Assembly (NCBI RefSeq): GCF_014202825.1
Contig: NZ_JACHHP010000002.1
Coordinates: forward strand, 806,001-870,000
Source of the DNA: Chiayiivirga flava
GTDB lineage: Bacteria > Pseudomonadota > Gammaproteobacteria > Xanthomonadales > Xanthomonadaceae
Direction of reading: 5' to 3'
DNA: 64,000 nucleotides
Made by a program: the position numbers and the translations under genes. The notes under the pieces are model-generated. The model worked only from the letters and a program-made list of their open reading frames with translations. It ran no database searches and was not told where the DNA came from. The stretch's first letter is position 1. Each line of letters begins with the position of its first letter. This document shows, piece by piece, positions 9,490-18,836 of this stretch.

Positions 9490-10023
9490 ATGTTCGAAAC
9501 CTCCACGCTGTCCGGCACGAAATCCGAGCGCTATGCGCAGCTCGCCGAGCAGGCGCATGGCCTCGTGCACGGCGAGACCGATCGCATCGCGAACGCGGCC
9601 AATCTGGCCGCGCTCGTGTACCACGCGTTGCCGGCGCTCAACTGGGTGGGTTTCTACTTTTTCGACGGGCGCGAACTCGTGGTCGGACCGTTCCAGGGCA
9701 AGCCCGCGTGCGTGCGCATCGCGCTGGGGCGCGGCGTGTGCGGCACCGCGGCGGTGACGCGCGAAACGCAGCGGGTGGCGGACGTGCATGCGTTCCCCGG
9801 CCACATCGCCTGCGATGCCGCGTCGCGCTCGGAGCTCGTGGTGCCGCTGTACGTCGCGGACACGCTGGTCGGCGTGTTCGATCTCGACAGCCCGGAACCG
9901 GACCGCTTCGACGCGGACGACCAGGCCGGGCTCGAAGCGATCGCCGCCATCTATCTGGATGCCATCGGCGTGGACGCGCAGTGCGCCGACGTGCACGCCA
10001 ACAACCGGGAGTCGTTGCGATGA
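9490..10023 (+). CDS. msrC: Free methionine-(R)-sulfoxide reductase, GAF-domain fRMsr
   Basis: Reduces free methionine-(R)-sulfoxide in the cytoplasm, using thioredoxin-recycled cysteines in a GAF fold. The 177 residues cover a single GAF domain. All three family cysteines are present: Cys74 (KPACVRI), Cys84 (GRGVCGTAA) and Cys108 (GHIACDAAS), with the spacing of E. coli YebR Cys84/94/118. The DVHAFPGHIACDA and FDLDSPEPDRFDADD segments are also diagnostic. ATG at 9490. The stop overlaps the ATG of the next gene by 4 bp. The reading is confident; the only unusual part is a short extra tail of about 15 residues with one additional cysteine. Confidence 0.95.
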   Translation: MFETSTLSGTKSERYAQLAEQAHGLVHGETDRIANAANLAALVYHALPALNWVGFYFFDGRELVVGPFQGKPACVRIALGRGVCGTAAVTRETQRVADVHAFPGHIACDAASRSELVVPLYVADTLVGVFDLDSPEPDRFDADDQAGLEAIAAIYLDAIGVDAQCADVHANNRESLR

Positions 10024-10445
10024 GTGGGGACAAGCTGCGGAATGTCGGCCCGAAATCGGCCGCGTGGCTGCGCCAGGTCGGCGTGCGCACGCAGGACGAT
10101 CTCGTGGCGCTGGGTGCGGTCGGCGCCTTCATCAAGGTCAAGCGCGCCGGGTTCCGTCCGAGCCTGAACCTGCTCTACGCGCTCGAGGGGGCGCTGCTCG
10201 GCTGCCACTGGCAGCAGGTGCCGGAGGAGCGTCGCAGCGAGCTGCTGCTCGCCGCCGACGCCGCCACCGCGCTGATCCCGCCGTCGCGCGGCCGCGCTGC
10301 GGCGCTGGCCGTGTCCGAGTGCCGCGACGTGCCGCAGGACGGCGATGGCGACGGCGCGCCGGCGATGGAATCGAGCTTCGGCTTCGACGATCCGGCCGGC
10401 GGCGGCGAGCACGACGGCGGCGGCGCTACGAACGACGAGCGCTGA
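10020..10445 (+). CDS. TfoX C-terminal-domain protein
   Basis: A 141-residue protein. Residues 1-85 match the TfoX C-terminal domain (LRNVGPKSAAWLRQVGVRTQDDL, then FIKVKRAGF and LNLLYALEGALLG), a helix-hairpin-helix-like module also found alone outside the competence regulator TfoX/Sxy. The N-terminal TfoX domain is missing, so competence regulation should not be assumed. The last 55 residues are Gly/Asp-rich and look disordered. The start overlaps the fRMsr stop (ATGA), so it is translationally coupled to the methionine sulfoxide reductase. No function is established for this stand-alone form. Confidence 0.85.
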   Translation: MSGDKLRNVGPKSAAWLRQVGVRTQDDLVALGAVGAFIKVKRAGFRPSLNLLYALEGALLGCHWQQVPEERRSELLLAADAATALIPPSRGRAAALAVSECRDVPQDGDGDGAPAMESSFGFDDPAGGGEHDGGGATNDER

Positions 10446-10479
10446 GCCGCGCCGGCGGCCCGGGCGCCGCCGCACGGTT

Positions 10480-12906
10480 TCATCCGCCGCGCAGCAACGA
10501 CAGCGGCTGCACCCGCGTCGCCGCGCGCGCCGGCAGCAGGGTTGCGAGCAGCGCGCACGCAAGCAGCAGCGCGGGCGCGGCGAGCAGATGCTGCCACTGC
10601 AGCGCGGCGGCATCCTGTAGCGCGGCCTGCATCGCACCGACGAGCAGCCACGCGAGTCCGGCGCCGGCCAGCGTTGCCGGCACGGCCACGCGCACGCTCG
10701 ACGCGAACACTGCAAACACCTGCCGCCGCGGCGTTGCGCCGATGGCGGCCCGCACCGCCAGGCCGTGGTGCTGGCGCGCGACGCCGAGCGCCGCCACCGC
10801 CGCCACGCCGAGCGTGGCCAGCAGCAGCCCGAGCACCGCGAAGCCCGCGAACAGCTGCCGCGCCAGCGTCACGCCGGCCACGCTGCGTTCGGCGCGCGCC
10901 TCCAGCGTGGTGACTTCGCGCAGCGCGATCCACGGGTCGATGGCGGCGAGCGCGGCCTGGATGCGCTGCGTCGCGGCCGCATCCATCGCCTGCCAGCGCA
11001 CCAGCAGCGCCACCTGGCCGCCGGCCGGCGTCGCCGCCGCGGCGTCCTGCGCATAGGGCACGTACAGCGTCGGCCGCGTCGGCGCGAGCGGGCTTTCGTG
11101 GCGCACGTCGTCCACCACGCCGACGACGCGCCGCGCCACTTGCACGTCGCTGCCGCTGGCCGCCGTGATGCGCAGGCCGAGCGCGCTGCCCTGCGGCGCC
11201 AGGCGCTCGGCCACGGCACGCGTCACCACCGCCACCGCTTCGCCATCGGCGCGGTCGATGCGCGGGTCGAGGAAGCGGCCTTCGCGCAGGCGCAGGCCGA
11301 GCGCGCCGGCGAGATCGCCGTGCGCCACCTGGTGATCGATCGGGAACGCTTCGTCCAGCGTCACGCCGTTCATCGCGCTGACGTGACCGATGCGGGTGTA
11401 GCGCTGCAATGGCGCCGCCGTGGTGAACCCCACCGCCGCGGCGCCGTCCGCGCGCAGCGTCTCGGCGAGGCGGTCGAGCGCCGCCATCCGCTGCGCTCCG
11501 TCCGCGTAGCGCTCGCGCGGGAACACCAGCACCGCGTGCTGGGTGGCCGCGCGTTCGAACCCGAGATCGCGCTCGGCGAGCGCCTGCGCACCGGCGCCGA
11601 TCGCCAGCGTCGATACCAGGAAGGCGCTCGCCAGCGCCAGCTGCAGGCCCGCAAGCCACCGCGACGCAGCCATGTCGCCGCGGCGACCGCCGACCCGCGT
11701 CTGTCCCGACAGTGCGCCGCGCGCGTCACCGTGCAGCAGTGCCGGCAGCCGCAGCAGCGTCAGCAACGCAGCGATGGCAATCCCGATCCACGGCAGCGAC
11801 CACAGCGCCGGCGTCGAATAGGCGAACGCCCCTTCGAGCTCGCGCGGCACCCACTCGAGCGCCACGAGCCCGACGAAGCGATCGAACAGCACGCGTCCGA
11901 GCGGCAACGCGATCGCAAGCGCCGCCAGCGCCAGCAGCAGCGATTCGACGAACGCGACCGCCACGCCGAGGCGTCGCGATTCGCCCAGCGCACGCCGCGT
12001 CGCCACGGTGCCGGCGTCGGCGATCTGGCGTGCCACCAGCAGTGCCGCCACGTTGAGCACACCGAGCACCAGCAGCGCGGCCGCGCCGGCCAGCACCACC
12101 ACGATCGCCGGCCGCTGCGGCCCGGTCACCGCGTCGATCACGCGCAGCGGCGTCATGTGCCAGCCGCGCGGATACCGCGCCGGATCGCCGCGCCCGGGCA
12201 ACGCGTCGGCCACGGCAACCAGCGCCGCCGCGGTATCCGCGATCGACACGCCCGCGCGCAGCTTGAAATTCAGCACCAGCCGGGTGTCGGTGGTGGTGTC
12301 GCGCGCCGGATCGTCCAGATGCGCGGTCCACACGTCGCCGCCCATGAAATGGAAGCGCGGCGGCATCACGCCGACGATCTCGTGGCGCTGTCCGTCGAAC
12401 AGCAGGTCCTGCCCGAGCACGTCGGCGCGGCCGTCGAAATCGCCCTTCCACAGCGCATGCGAGATCACCACGCGGCGCGTGTCGCCGTCCTCGTCCGCGG
12501 CGACGAACCGGCCGAGCAGCGGCTGCGCGTCGGTGACGTCGAGGGCGGACGGCGTGGTGCGCACCAGCGTCAGCGGGCGCGCGGCGCCGAGACCGTCGCC
12601 GAACGCCACCGGATGCGTGGTGCTGGCCGCCAGCGATTCGAACACGCCGGCATCGCGCAGCGCGCGATACGCGTCGGGCGCGAAGCCGTAGCGCTCCTGC
12701 GTGGAGCCCGCGATGCCGTGGCGCAGCACACCGAAGCGTGCCGAATCGTAGGTCCACGGCGCCACGAGCAGGTTGTGGCCGAGCGAGAGCATCGCCACCA
12801 GCACCGCCGCGAGCACCGCCAGCGTGGCGACGATGGCCGCGTTGGCGCGACGATGGCGCTGCAACCCGCGCAAGGCGAGCAACCAGACACTGCGGGACAG
12901 GAACAT
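10480..12906 (-). CDS. FtsX/MacB-type ABC transporter permease (duplicated, orphan)
   Basis: An 808-residue permease with two repeats of the MacB periplasmic core plus FtsX layout. It has one helix near residues 20-40, a large periplasmic domain, three helices around 275-400, a further helix near 445-465, a second periplasmic domain, and a final three-helix FtsX unit near 685-800. This matches the duplicated 'ADOP'-style permeases. No ATPase gene is adjacent, so the partner must be elsewhere or absent. The start is the ATG at 12904-12906, giving the typical N-terminus before the first helix; an in-frame extension upstream is unlikely to be coding. Substrate unknown. An AT-rich dyad lies just upstream at 12944-12967. 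Confidence 0.85.
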   Translation of the reverse strand: MFLSRSVWLLALRGLQRHRRANAAIVATLAVLAAVLVAMLSLGHNLLVAPWTYDSARFGVLRHGIAGSTQERYGFAPDAYRALRDAGVFESLAASTTHPVAFGDGLGAARPLTLVRTTPSALDVTDAQPLLGRFVAADEDGDTRRVVISHALWKGDFDGRADVLGQDLLFDGQRHEIVGVMPPRFHFMGGDVWTAHLDDPARDTTTDTRLVLNFKLRAGVSIADTAAALVAVADALPGRGDPARYPRGWHMTPLRVIDAVTGPQRPAIVVVLAGAAALLVLGVLNVAALLVARQIADAGTVATRRALGESRRLGVAVAFVESLLLALAALAIALPLGRVLFDRFVGLVALEWVPRELEGAFAYSTPALWSLPWIGIAIAALLTLLRLPALLHGDARGALSGQTRVGGRRGDMAASRWLAGLQLALASAFLVSTLAIGAGAQALAERDLGFERAATQHAVLVFPRERYADGAQRMAALDRLAETLRADGAAAVGFTTAAPLQRYTRIGHVSAMNGVTLDEAFPIDHQVAHGDLAGALGLRLREGRFLDPRIDRADGEAVAVVTRAVAERLAPQGSALGLRITAASGSDVQVARRVVGVVDDVRHESPLAPTRPTLYVPYAQDAAAATPAGGQVALLVRWQAMDAAATQRIQAALAAIDPWIALREVTTLEARAERSVAGVTLARQLFAGFAVLGLLLATLGVAAVAALGVARQHHGLAVRAAIGATPRRQVFAVFASSVRVAVPATLAGAGLAWLLVGAMQAALQDAAALQWQHLLAAPALLLACALLATLLPARAATRVQPLSLLRGG

Positions 12907-12943
12907 GCGTGCGACTCCACTCGGAACGGGCGCTGGATTCTCG

Positions 12944-12967
12944 ATATCACGAAGGAATTCGTATATA
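12944..12967 (-). promoter_or_regulatory. AT-rich imperfect dyad upstream of the FtsX-type permease gene
   Basis: ATATCACGAA and TTCGTATAT form an imperfect inverted repeat around GGAA in an otherwise very GC-rich sequence, 38 bp upstream of the permease start. It also contains TATATA on the coding strand. This looks like a promoter with an overlapping operator. The bound regulator is unknown; PadR-type regulators bind ATAT-rich dyads and often accompany such permeases, but no padR gene is in the window. Confidence 0.4.
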
Positions 12968-13024
12968 GCCCGGAAGTCGCGACCCGCGCCGTCCTGCCCC
13001 GTGTCGGCGACGAACCGATCCGCG

Positions 13025-14236
13025 TCAGCCCGCGCTCGCCGTGGCGCGAGATACGTCGGCATCGCGGCGGCGGCGCGTGCCGCCGAGCATCGCGCCGAGC
13101 CAGGTGCGCCGCACCAGCAACGCGTACGTGCCGAGCAGCAGCGCCACGACCAGACCCAGCAGCAGCGGCATCTCGACGTACCACGGCCACGCCACGCGCG
13201 AGAACGCGACCTGCAGCGCCATCACCAGCGGCACGTGCATCAGATACATCCAGTACGACGCATCGGCCAGATAGCGCCGCGCCGCGCTGGCGCCGGAGAG
13301 GAAGCGCAGGCCCAGGCCAAGCAGCGCCAGCGTCCAGCTCCACCCGGCGAGACCGGACAGCAGCGCCGACAGCAGATCCGTCCGGCTGCCCGCGGCGACG
13401 GAAAAATTCGGTTGCAGGCCGAGCAGCCACAGGCCTGCCGCGGTGCTGCCGAGCGCCAGTCCCAGCATCCACGGCCAGTGCCGCTGCAGTCCGTCGAGCA
13501 ACCCACGCTGGCGCTGCAACAGCCACCCGGCGCCGAACGCCACGCCGTAACCGACGAGCGCAGCCCGGTTCGGATACAGCGACTGGTCCGGCGTCGGAAT
13601 GCCGAACCACGGCAGCCAGCCCGGCTGCGCGAACAACGCCGCCGCCACCGGCAATGCGAGCAGCAGCGGCGCGACCGGGCCGAACAGCACGCGTGCGGCG
13701 CGATCGATCCACGCCGCCGACGCGGCGCGCCGATCGAGCAGCGTGGCCAGACTCCGCAGCGCCAGCGCGGCGATGTAGAACAGCACCAGCAGATACAGAA
13801 ACCACAGGTGCGCGAGCGGAAAGTCATCCGGCGTGAACGCAGGGCCCGGCGGCGATTGCGCCGGCATCACGCCACCGTTCGCGAGCATCGCGCCCCACAC
13901 CAGCGCCGCGACGATGCCGGTCATCACGATCGGCCAGAACAGCAGCAGCGGCAGCACGATGCGCTTCGCGCGATCGCGCACGAAGCCCGTGGTGCCGCGC
14001 CGCTCCAGCGCAAGGCGCGCGAAGAACCCCGCCAGCACGAAGAACAGTGTCATGCGGAACAGATGGATGGTGTGGAAGCCGACCGCGAGCGCGGTGCTCG
14101 GATCGGCATCGGCCACGATCCAGAAATACTGCGCGCCGGGCAGGTAGGCCATCGACGCGTGCAGCGCAATGCCGAGCAGCAGGGCGAAACCGCGCACGGC
14201 GTCGAGGCCGTGCAGTCGTTCGGGAGCGGTGGGCAT
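13025..14236 (-). CDS. Acyltransferase 3 family membrane protein
   Basis: A 403-residue multi-pass inner-membrane protein with about ten helices. The N-terminus RLHGLDAVRGFALLLGIALH contains the conserved Arg15 and the candidate catalytic His26 of acyltransferase-3 enzymes, which move acyl groups onto sugars, glycans or lipids exported across the membrane (for example OpgC/MdoC). A further family-like region is FRMTLFFVLAGFFA. The acceptor is not deducible. The start is the ATG at 14234-14236, immediately before the conserved block. It stands between an orphan permease and a sigma-factor pair and shares the strand of both, but with gaps over 110 bp, so operon membership is uncertain. Confidence 0.88.
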   Translation of the reverse strand: MPTAPERLHGLDAVRGFALLLGIALHASMAYLPGAQYFWIVADADPSTALAVGFHTIHLFRMTLFFVLAGFFARLALERRGTTGFVRDRAKRIVLPLLLFWPIVMTGIVAALVWGAMLANGGVMPAQSPPGPAFTPDDFPLAHLWFLYLLVLFYIAALALRSLATLLDRRAASAAWIDRAARVLFGPVAPLLLALPVAAALFAQPGWLPWFGIPTPDQSLYPNRAALVGYGVAFGAGWLLQRQRGLLDGLQRHWPWMLGLALGSTAAGLWLLGLQPNFSVAAGSRTDLLSALLSGLAGWSWTLALLGLGLRFLSGASAARRYLADASYWMYLMHVPLVMALQVAFSRVAWPWYVEMPLLLGLVVALLLGTYALLVRRTWLGAMLGGTRRRRDADVSRATASAG

Positions 14237-14348
14237 GGGATTCTCCGGACAAGGGATGGGCGTCGCGGCCGCCGAGGCGGTCGCGCGGGTGGCCAGGTGT
14301 GGGGTTGAAACGCTGTCGGCGACGCCGCGGTGCGGCGTCGCGCGAATG

Positions 14349-15632
14349 TCAGCCGGTGTCGGCGGGCGCGTGTGCGGCGAGAGCGTCGGCCAGACGCCGG
14401 CTACTGCCCAGGCAACCCGTGCCGATCGCCGCCAGCAGCGGCGCGGCGAACCGGGCACGCGCCCGTGCCAGCAGGAGACTGGCGCACGCGGCGGCGACGC
14501 CAACCGCGAGCCAGAGACCGGGCGGCAGCGCGACGAACAGATCGATGCCGAACGCGGCCTTGGTCAGCACCACGGCGGCGGGCAGCACGAACAGCGGCGC
14601 GAGCACCAGCGTCCAGCGCGCCAGCCGCTCGCGGCGCTGCGCCATCCACGTCACCGCGGCCGCCAGCCGCGCGGGCGGCGCGCCGAACTCCAGGCGCCGC
14701 ACCGCGTGCAGGTGCGCGATGTTCGCCACCATGTGCGCGATGCACAGCAGGTGCAGCAGCAGGCCCGGCACAAGGAAGCGCGCCACGCCGCCATGCCCCA
14801 TGTTGAACAGTGCGATCGCCAGCAACGGCAGCGCGGTCAGCGCGATGCCGAGCCACAGCGAGTGTCGCAGCGACCGCAGTGGCGCCGCCACGCCCCGCAG
14901 CAGGGACTCGCGGTCGACCTGCGACTGCAGCAGCGCGGCACCGTCGCCGCGCGCGATCGCGGCCGTGGTGTCGGCATACGCGCTCCAGCGGTTGCTGGCG
15001 GCGCTCCAGCTCTTGCCCGCGGCATCGTCGAGGAACTGCTCGAATCCCGCGTCGCCGCGGTAGCGTCGTGCCAGCAAGCGCGCGATCCACGCCGCCAGCG
15101 GCACCAGCAGCAGGCCGACGCCGAGGTTGATCGCCGGCACGCTCCAGTGCAGCACGCGGTACAGGTCCACGCCGAACAGGCCCTCGAACAGGACCGCGAC
15201 GAACGGCCACCACAGTGCTACCGAAAACAGGATGAACGCGCCGGTGGTGCGCAGGCGCCGCGCCCGCAGCGCGGCGAGGCGCGCGCGCACCTCCAGCACC
15301 GGCGCATCGAAATCGAAGCGGCGCAGCGTGCGCCACGCGTGCACGTCGGTGGCCGCTTCCATCGCCATCAGCAGCAGCAGCGCGAGCGCGCCGAGGGCGT
15401 GCGCCGGTTCGTTCCGGTGCGCGATGCCGAACATTGCAAGAAGCAGCAGCGCGACCGCATCGAACGCCAGCGCCGCGAGCAGCCACGCCGAGTGGCGGCG
15501 GAAAGCCGCGTGCATGCGTTGCGACAGCGATGCGCGCAGCGCCGCGAGGTTCAGTTCCAGACTGGCGTCCAGGCGCGTGTCGATCGCGCTCCAGCGCCCG
15601 CGCAGTGCATCGAGGTCGAGTTCGTGGGTCAT
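14349..15632 (-). CDS. Multi-pass membrane protein coupled to an ECF sigma factor
   Basis: A 427-residue protein of unknown family. The first 45 residues are hydrophilic and cytoplasmic in character, followed by about eight predicted helices arranged as two similar halves, with a soluble stretch near residues 195-255. Its ATG overlaps the stop of the ECF sigma gene by 4 bp, so the two products are made together. By analogy with ECF/anti-sigma pairs, a membrane protein encoded immediately after a sigma factor is a candidate regulator of it. The usual anti-sigma zinc-finger (HxxxCxxC) is not visible, so this is inference only. It could instead be a target or sensor of the same response. Confidence 0.7.
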   Translation of the reverse strand: MTHELDLDALRGRWSAIDTRLDASLELNLAALRASLSQRMHAAFRRHSAWLLAALAFDAVALLLLAMFGIAHRNEPAHALGALALLLLMAMEAATDVHAWRTLRRFDFDAPVLEVRARLAALRARRLRTTGAFILFSVALWWPFVAVLFEGLFGVDLYRVLHWSVPAINLGVGLLLVPLAAWIARLLARRYRGDAGFEQFLDDAAGKSWSAASNRWSAYADTTAAIARGDGAALLQSQVDRESLLRGVAAPLRSLRHSLWLGIALTALPLLAIALFNMGHGGVARFLVPGLLLHLLCIAHMVANIAHLHAVRRLEFGAPPARLAAAVTWMAQRRERLARWTLVLAPLFVLPAAVVLTKAAFGIDLFVALPPGLWLAVGVAAACASLLLARARARFAAPLLAAIGTGCLGSSRRLADALAAHAPADTG

Positions 15633-16147
15633 GGATGTGCCTCCGCCGCGGCGTGGTCGCGCTGCAGCCTGTGTTTGATGCGCTGGAAGCGCGTGGCGAC
15701 ATTGCTCGGCGACATGCCGAGCATGGCCGCGATCGCGGCGTGGTCGTGGCCTTCGAGATACAGCAGGATCAGCGCGCGGTTGATCTCGTCCAGTTGCGCG
15801 ATGAGTTGCCGCAGCGCGTGCACGTCGTCGCCGGCATCGTCCATCACGCGGTCGGCCGCGGCGAGATCGAACGCGAAATCCTCGATCGGCAACGCGTCGC
15901 GGATGCGGCGACTCTCGCCGCGGTAGTGCGAGATCGCCACGTTCACCGCGATGCGATGCATGAACGTGGAAAAGGCCACGCGTCCGTCGAAGCGCGCAAA
16001 CGCCTGCCACAGCTCGATGACGATGTCCTGGATCAGGTCGCCGCGGTCCTCGCGCCGCGCGCAGTACGCGGACGCGACCTTGTAGAGGATCGGCTTGTGC
16101 CGATCGAGCAGGGCGAGGAACTGGTCCTGGGGTGTTGCAGCGGTCAC
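15629..16147 (-). CDS. ECF-type RNA polymerase sigma factor
   Basis: Directs RNA polymerase to an alternative promoter set. Region 2 includes FLALLDRHKPILYKVASAYC and REDRGDLIQDIVIELW, which keeps acidic residues at the core-binding site. Region 4 ends with the helix-turn-helix GHDHAAIAAMLGMSPSNVATRFQRI. I took the GTG at 16145-16147, which has a GGGAT upstream and gives 172 residues. A GTG at 16231 would add 28 residues of low-complexity sequence and is less likely. The stop overlaps the start of the membrane protein gene. ECF group assignment and target promoter are not determined. Confidence 0.88.
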   Translation of the reverse strand: MTAATPQDQFLALLDRHKPILYKVASAYCARREDRGDLIQDIVIELWQAFARFDGRVAFSTFMHRIAVNVAISHYRGESRRIRDALPIEDFAFDLAAADRVMDDAGDDVHALRQLIAQLDEINRALILLYLEGHDHAAIAAMLGMSPSNVATRFQRIKHRLQRDHAAAEAHP

Positions 16148-16316
16148 GGCGATCCCGGGCGAAGACGATGCAGTCCGGGCGATGCGCTGCCCGTTGCCAA
16201 GGTTATTCGCAGGCCGGGGCGCGGATATCACATCGACGTGGAGTTTTTTTCAGGATTCCTTCGGCGCTCCAGCTCATGCGCCCTTGCCCCATGACGGCGG
16301 ATGGGCTTGTTGCCCG

Positions 16317-18731
16317 TCATCCGCGCTGGCGCAGAAACTCCTGCGGATCGAAGGCGTCGACCGCAATCACCTCGTCGCGTGCCTCGCGCGCTTCGTTCAG
16401 ACGCGCGTATTCCTCCGCGCTGATCACGCCAGCAGCGAGGCCGATGTCGTCGAGCAGATGTCCGGGCGCGCGCTCGAGCCGGCCGGCACGCACCGCGTCG
16501 CGCAGTTTTGTTTCGATCGGAATCGCGCCCACGGCCTGGTCAAGCGCCGCCTCCAGCCGGCCCAGCCCGGGCTCGTGCGGCGGCGGCACGAACACGTCTC
16601 CGGTCAGCGCCAGCCGCGTGGCGCGGTCTTCCAGCACCTCGCGCGCGATGCGTCCGCCGAGGCGATCGGACGGTGCGCGGAAGCGCGCCCCGAGCGGAAA
16701 CACCGCGACGCGCAGCAGCCACGCCACCGGGCGCAACGGAAAATTGTCGATCACCCCGCGCAGCGCCTCCTGCGTGCGCTGCAGGCACAGATCCACGCTC
16801 CACAGCATGAGGTCGCGCATGGCCGGCGTCTTGTCCTCGTCGTGGTGGCGCTTGATCGCGCACGACGCCAGGTACATCCAGGCCAGTGCGTCCGCCAGAC
16901 GCCCGGAGATCTTCTCGCGCCGCTTGAGCTGGCCGCCGAGCACGCCCATCGCCACGTCCGACACGAAGGCATACGCCGCCGAGAAGCGGCTCAGGTGCTG
17001 CATCGCGCGCGCCGCGTCGCCGCGCGGCACCGCCGCGAGCCGACTGCCGGTGAGCGCCAGCACGAACGCGCGCACCGCATTGGACGGCGCAAACGCGAGG
17101 TGCGCCCACACCGCACGATCGAAGCGCGCGAGGTCGCCGTCGGCGATGGCCTGGATTTCCTCGGCCACGTACGGATGGCAGCGGATCGCGCCCTGGCCGT
17201 AGACGATCATCGAACGCGTGAGGATGTTCGCGCCCTCCACGGTGATGCCGATCGGCACCGCCGCCCACGACGCCGCCAGCATGTTGCGCGGCCCGCGCTG
17301 GATCGCCGCGCCGGCGCGGATGTCCATCGCATCGCCGACCACGCCGCGCATCGCATCGGTGAGGTAGGCCTTGGCGATGGAACCGATCACCGACGGCTTT
17401 TCGCCCAGGTCCAGCGCGCCGCAAGTGACGGTGCGCGTCGCGGTCATCAGGTAGGTCATCCCGGCGATGCGCGCGAGCGGTTCCTCGATGCCTTCGAAGC
17501 GGCCGATCGGCGTATCGAACTGTTCGCGCACCGTCGCGTACGCACCGCAGATGCGCGTGCACATCTGCGCCGCGCCCACGCTCAGCGCCGGCAACGAGAT
17601 CGAACGTCCGGCCGCGAGGCATTCCATCAGCATGCGCCAGCCGGTGCCGACGCCGCCTGCGCCGCCGATCACCGCATCGAGCGGCACGAACACATCGTGG
17701 CCGACGATGGGACCGTTCATGAAGGGCACGCCCATCGGATCGTGGCGCTGGCCGATCTCGATGCCGGGGGTGTCGCGCGGGATCAGCGCGCAGGTGATGC
17801 CGCGGTCGCCGATGTCGCCGATGAGATGGTCCGGGTCCTTCAACCGGAACGCGAGTCCGATCAGCGTCGCCACCGGCGCCAGCGTGATGTAGCGCTTCTT
17901 CCACGACAGCCGCAGGCCGAGCACGGGCACGCCGTCCACCACGCGCCGCTCGACGATGCCTTCGCTCTGCGTGGCCGCCGCGTCCGAGCCCGCTTCCGGG
18001 CCGGTCAACGCGAAGCACGGGATTTCCTCGCCGCGCGCGAGCCGCGGCAGCAGTCGATGCTTCTGTTCGTCGGTGCCGTAGTGCAGCAGCAGCTCGGCCG
18101 GTCCGAGCGAGTTGGGCACCATCACCGTCACGGCGGCCGCCACCGAGCGCGACGCGATCTTCGTGACGATGCGCGACTGCGCGATCGCCGAGAACCCGTG
18201 CCCGCCGAATTCCTCGGGAATGATCAGGCCGAAGAAGCGTTCGCGCTTCAACGTCTCCCACACCGCGGGCGGCAGATCGCGGTGCTGCTGCACCTGCCAG
18301 TCGTCGATCTGCAGGCACAGCGCATTCACCGGCCCGTCGAGGAACGCCTGCTCGCGCGGCGACAGCGGCGGCAGCGCGGTATCGAGCAGCTCGCGCCAGC
18401 GCGGCGCACCGGAGAACAGCTGCCCGTCCCACCAGACCGTGCCGGCGTCGAGCGCCACGCGCTCGGTGTGGCCCAGGCGCGGCAGCATCCTGGCCATCGT
18501 GCGCATCAGCCACGGCGTGACCAGCGCACGCCGCAGCGGCGGCACGCCGAACAGCGCCGCGAGCAGCAGCAGGGCCACGATCACGCCGTTGAACGCAAGC
18601 GGCGACGCGACGCCGCCGATGCGCCAACCGATCAGCAGCGCGCCCGCGGCCGCGAGCCACGCGAGCAGCGCCATGCGGTGGTACAGCAGTGCGACGAACA
18701 GCACGAGCGCGACGACGATGGCCCAGAACAT
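16317..18731 (-). CDS. fadE: Acyl-CoA dehydrogenase, FadE type
   Basis: FAD-dependent first oxidation step of fatty-acid beta-oxidation. The 804 residues are close to the roughly 814 of E. coli FadE, far longer than ordinary acyl-CoA dehydrogenases. Two N-terminal membrane helices (about 1-50) precede the catalytic core. Recognisable segments are GLIIPEEFGGHGFSAIA, CFALTGPEAGSDAAATQSEG, and IQRGPRNMLAASW followed by VEGANILTRSMIVYGQGA, plus the long FadE-specific C-terminal region. ATG at 18729-18731. It is monocistronic in appearance, divergent from alkC with 105 bp between the starts. No fadR/PsrA-like site could be assigned by eye. Confidence 0.95.
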   Translation of the reverse strand: MFWAIVVALVLFVALLYHRMALLAWLAAAGALLIGWRIGGVASPLAFNGVIVALLLLAALFGVPPLRRALVTPWLMRTMARMLPRLGHTERVALDAGTVWWDGQLFSGAPRWRELLDTALPPLSPREQAFLDGPVNALCLQIDDWQVQQHRDLPPAVWETLKRERFFGLIIPEEFGGHGFSAIAQSRIVTKIASRSVAAAVTVMVPNSLGPAELLLHYGTDEQKHRLLPRLARGEEIPCFALTGPEAGSDAAATQSEGIVERRVVDGVPVLGLRLSWKKRYITLAPVATLIGLAFRLKDPDHLIGDIGDRGITCALIPRDTPGIEIGQRHDPMGVPFMNGPIVGHDVFVPLDAVIGGAGGVGTGWRMLMECLAAGRSISLPALSVGAAQMCTRICGAYATVREQFDTPIGRFEGIEEPLARIAGMTYLMTATRTVTCGALDLGEKPSVIGSIAKAYLTDAMRGVVGDAMDIRAGAAIQRGPRNMLAASWAAVPIGITVEGANILTRSMIVYGQGAIRCHPYVAEEIQAIADGDLARFDRAVWAHLAFAPSNAVRAFVLALTGSRLAAVPRGDAARAMQHLSRFSAAYAFVSDVAMGVLGGQLKRREKISGRLADALAWMYLASCAIKRHHDEDKTPAMRDLMLWSVDLCLQRTQEALRGVIDNFPLRPVAWLLRVAVFPLGARFRAPSDRLGGRIAREVLEDRATRLALTGDVFVPPPHEPGLGRLEAALDQAVGAIPIETKLRDAVRAGRLERAPGHLLDDIGLAAGVISAEEYARLNEAREARDEVIAVDAFDPQEFLRQRG

Positions 18732-18836
18732 GGTCGATCTCCGCGGAACCTTGCCCGCAAGTATGCGCCGCCACCGGCGCGCGATGCGCGCACGCGGGTG
18801 ATGCCTCGCGCGCCGGCATGCGCGCTACCATGGCGG

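Noticed and set aside
16148..16231. N-terminal extension of the ECF sigma from a GTG at 16231
   Set aside because: The extra 28 residues are low complexity and unlike any sigma N-terminus; the GTG at 16147 has a better upstream sequence.
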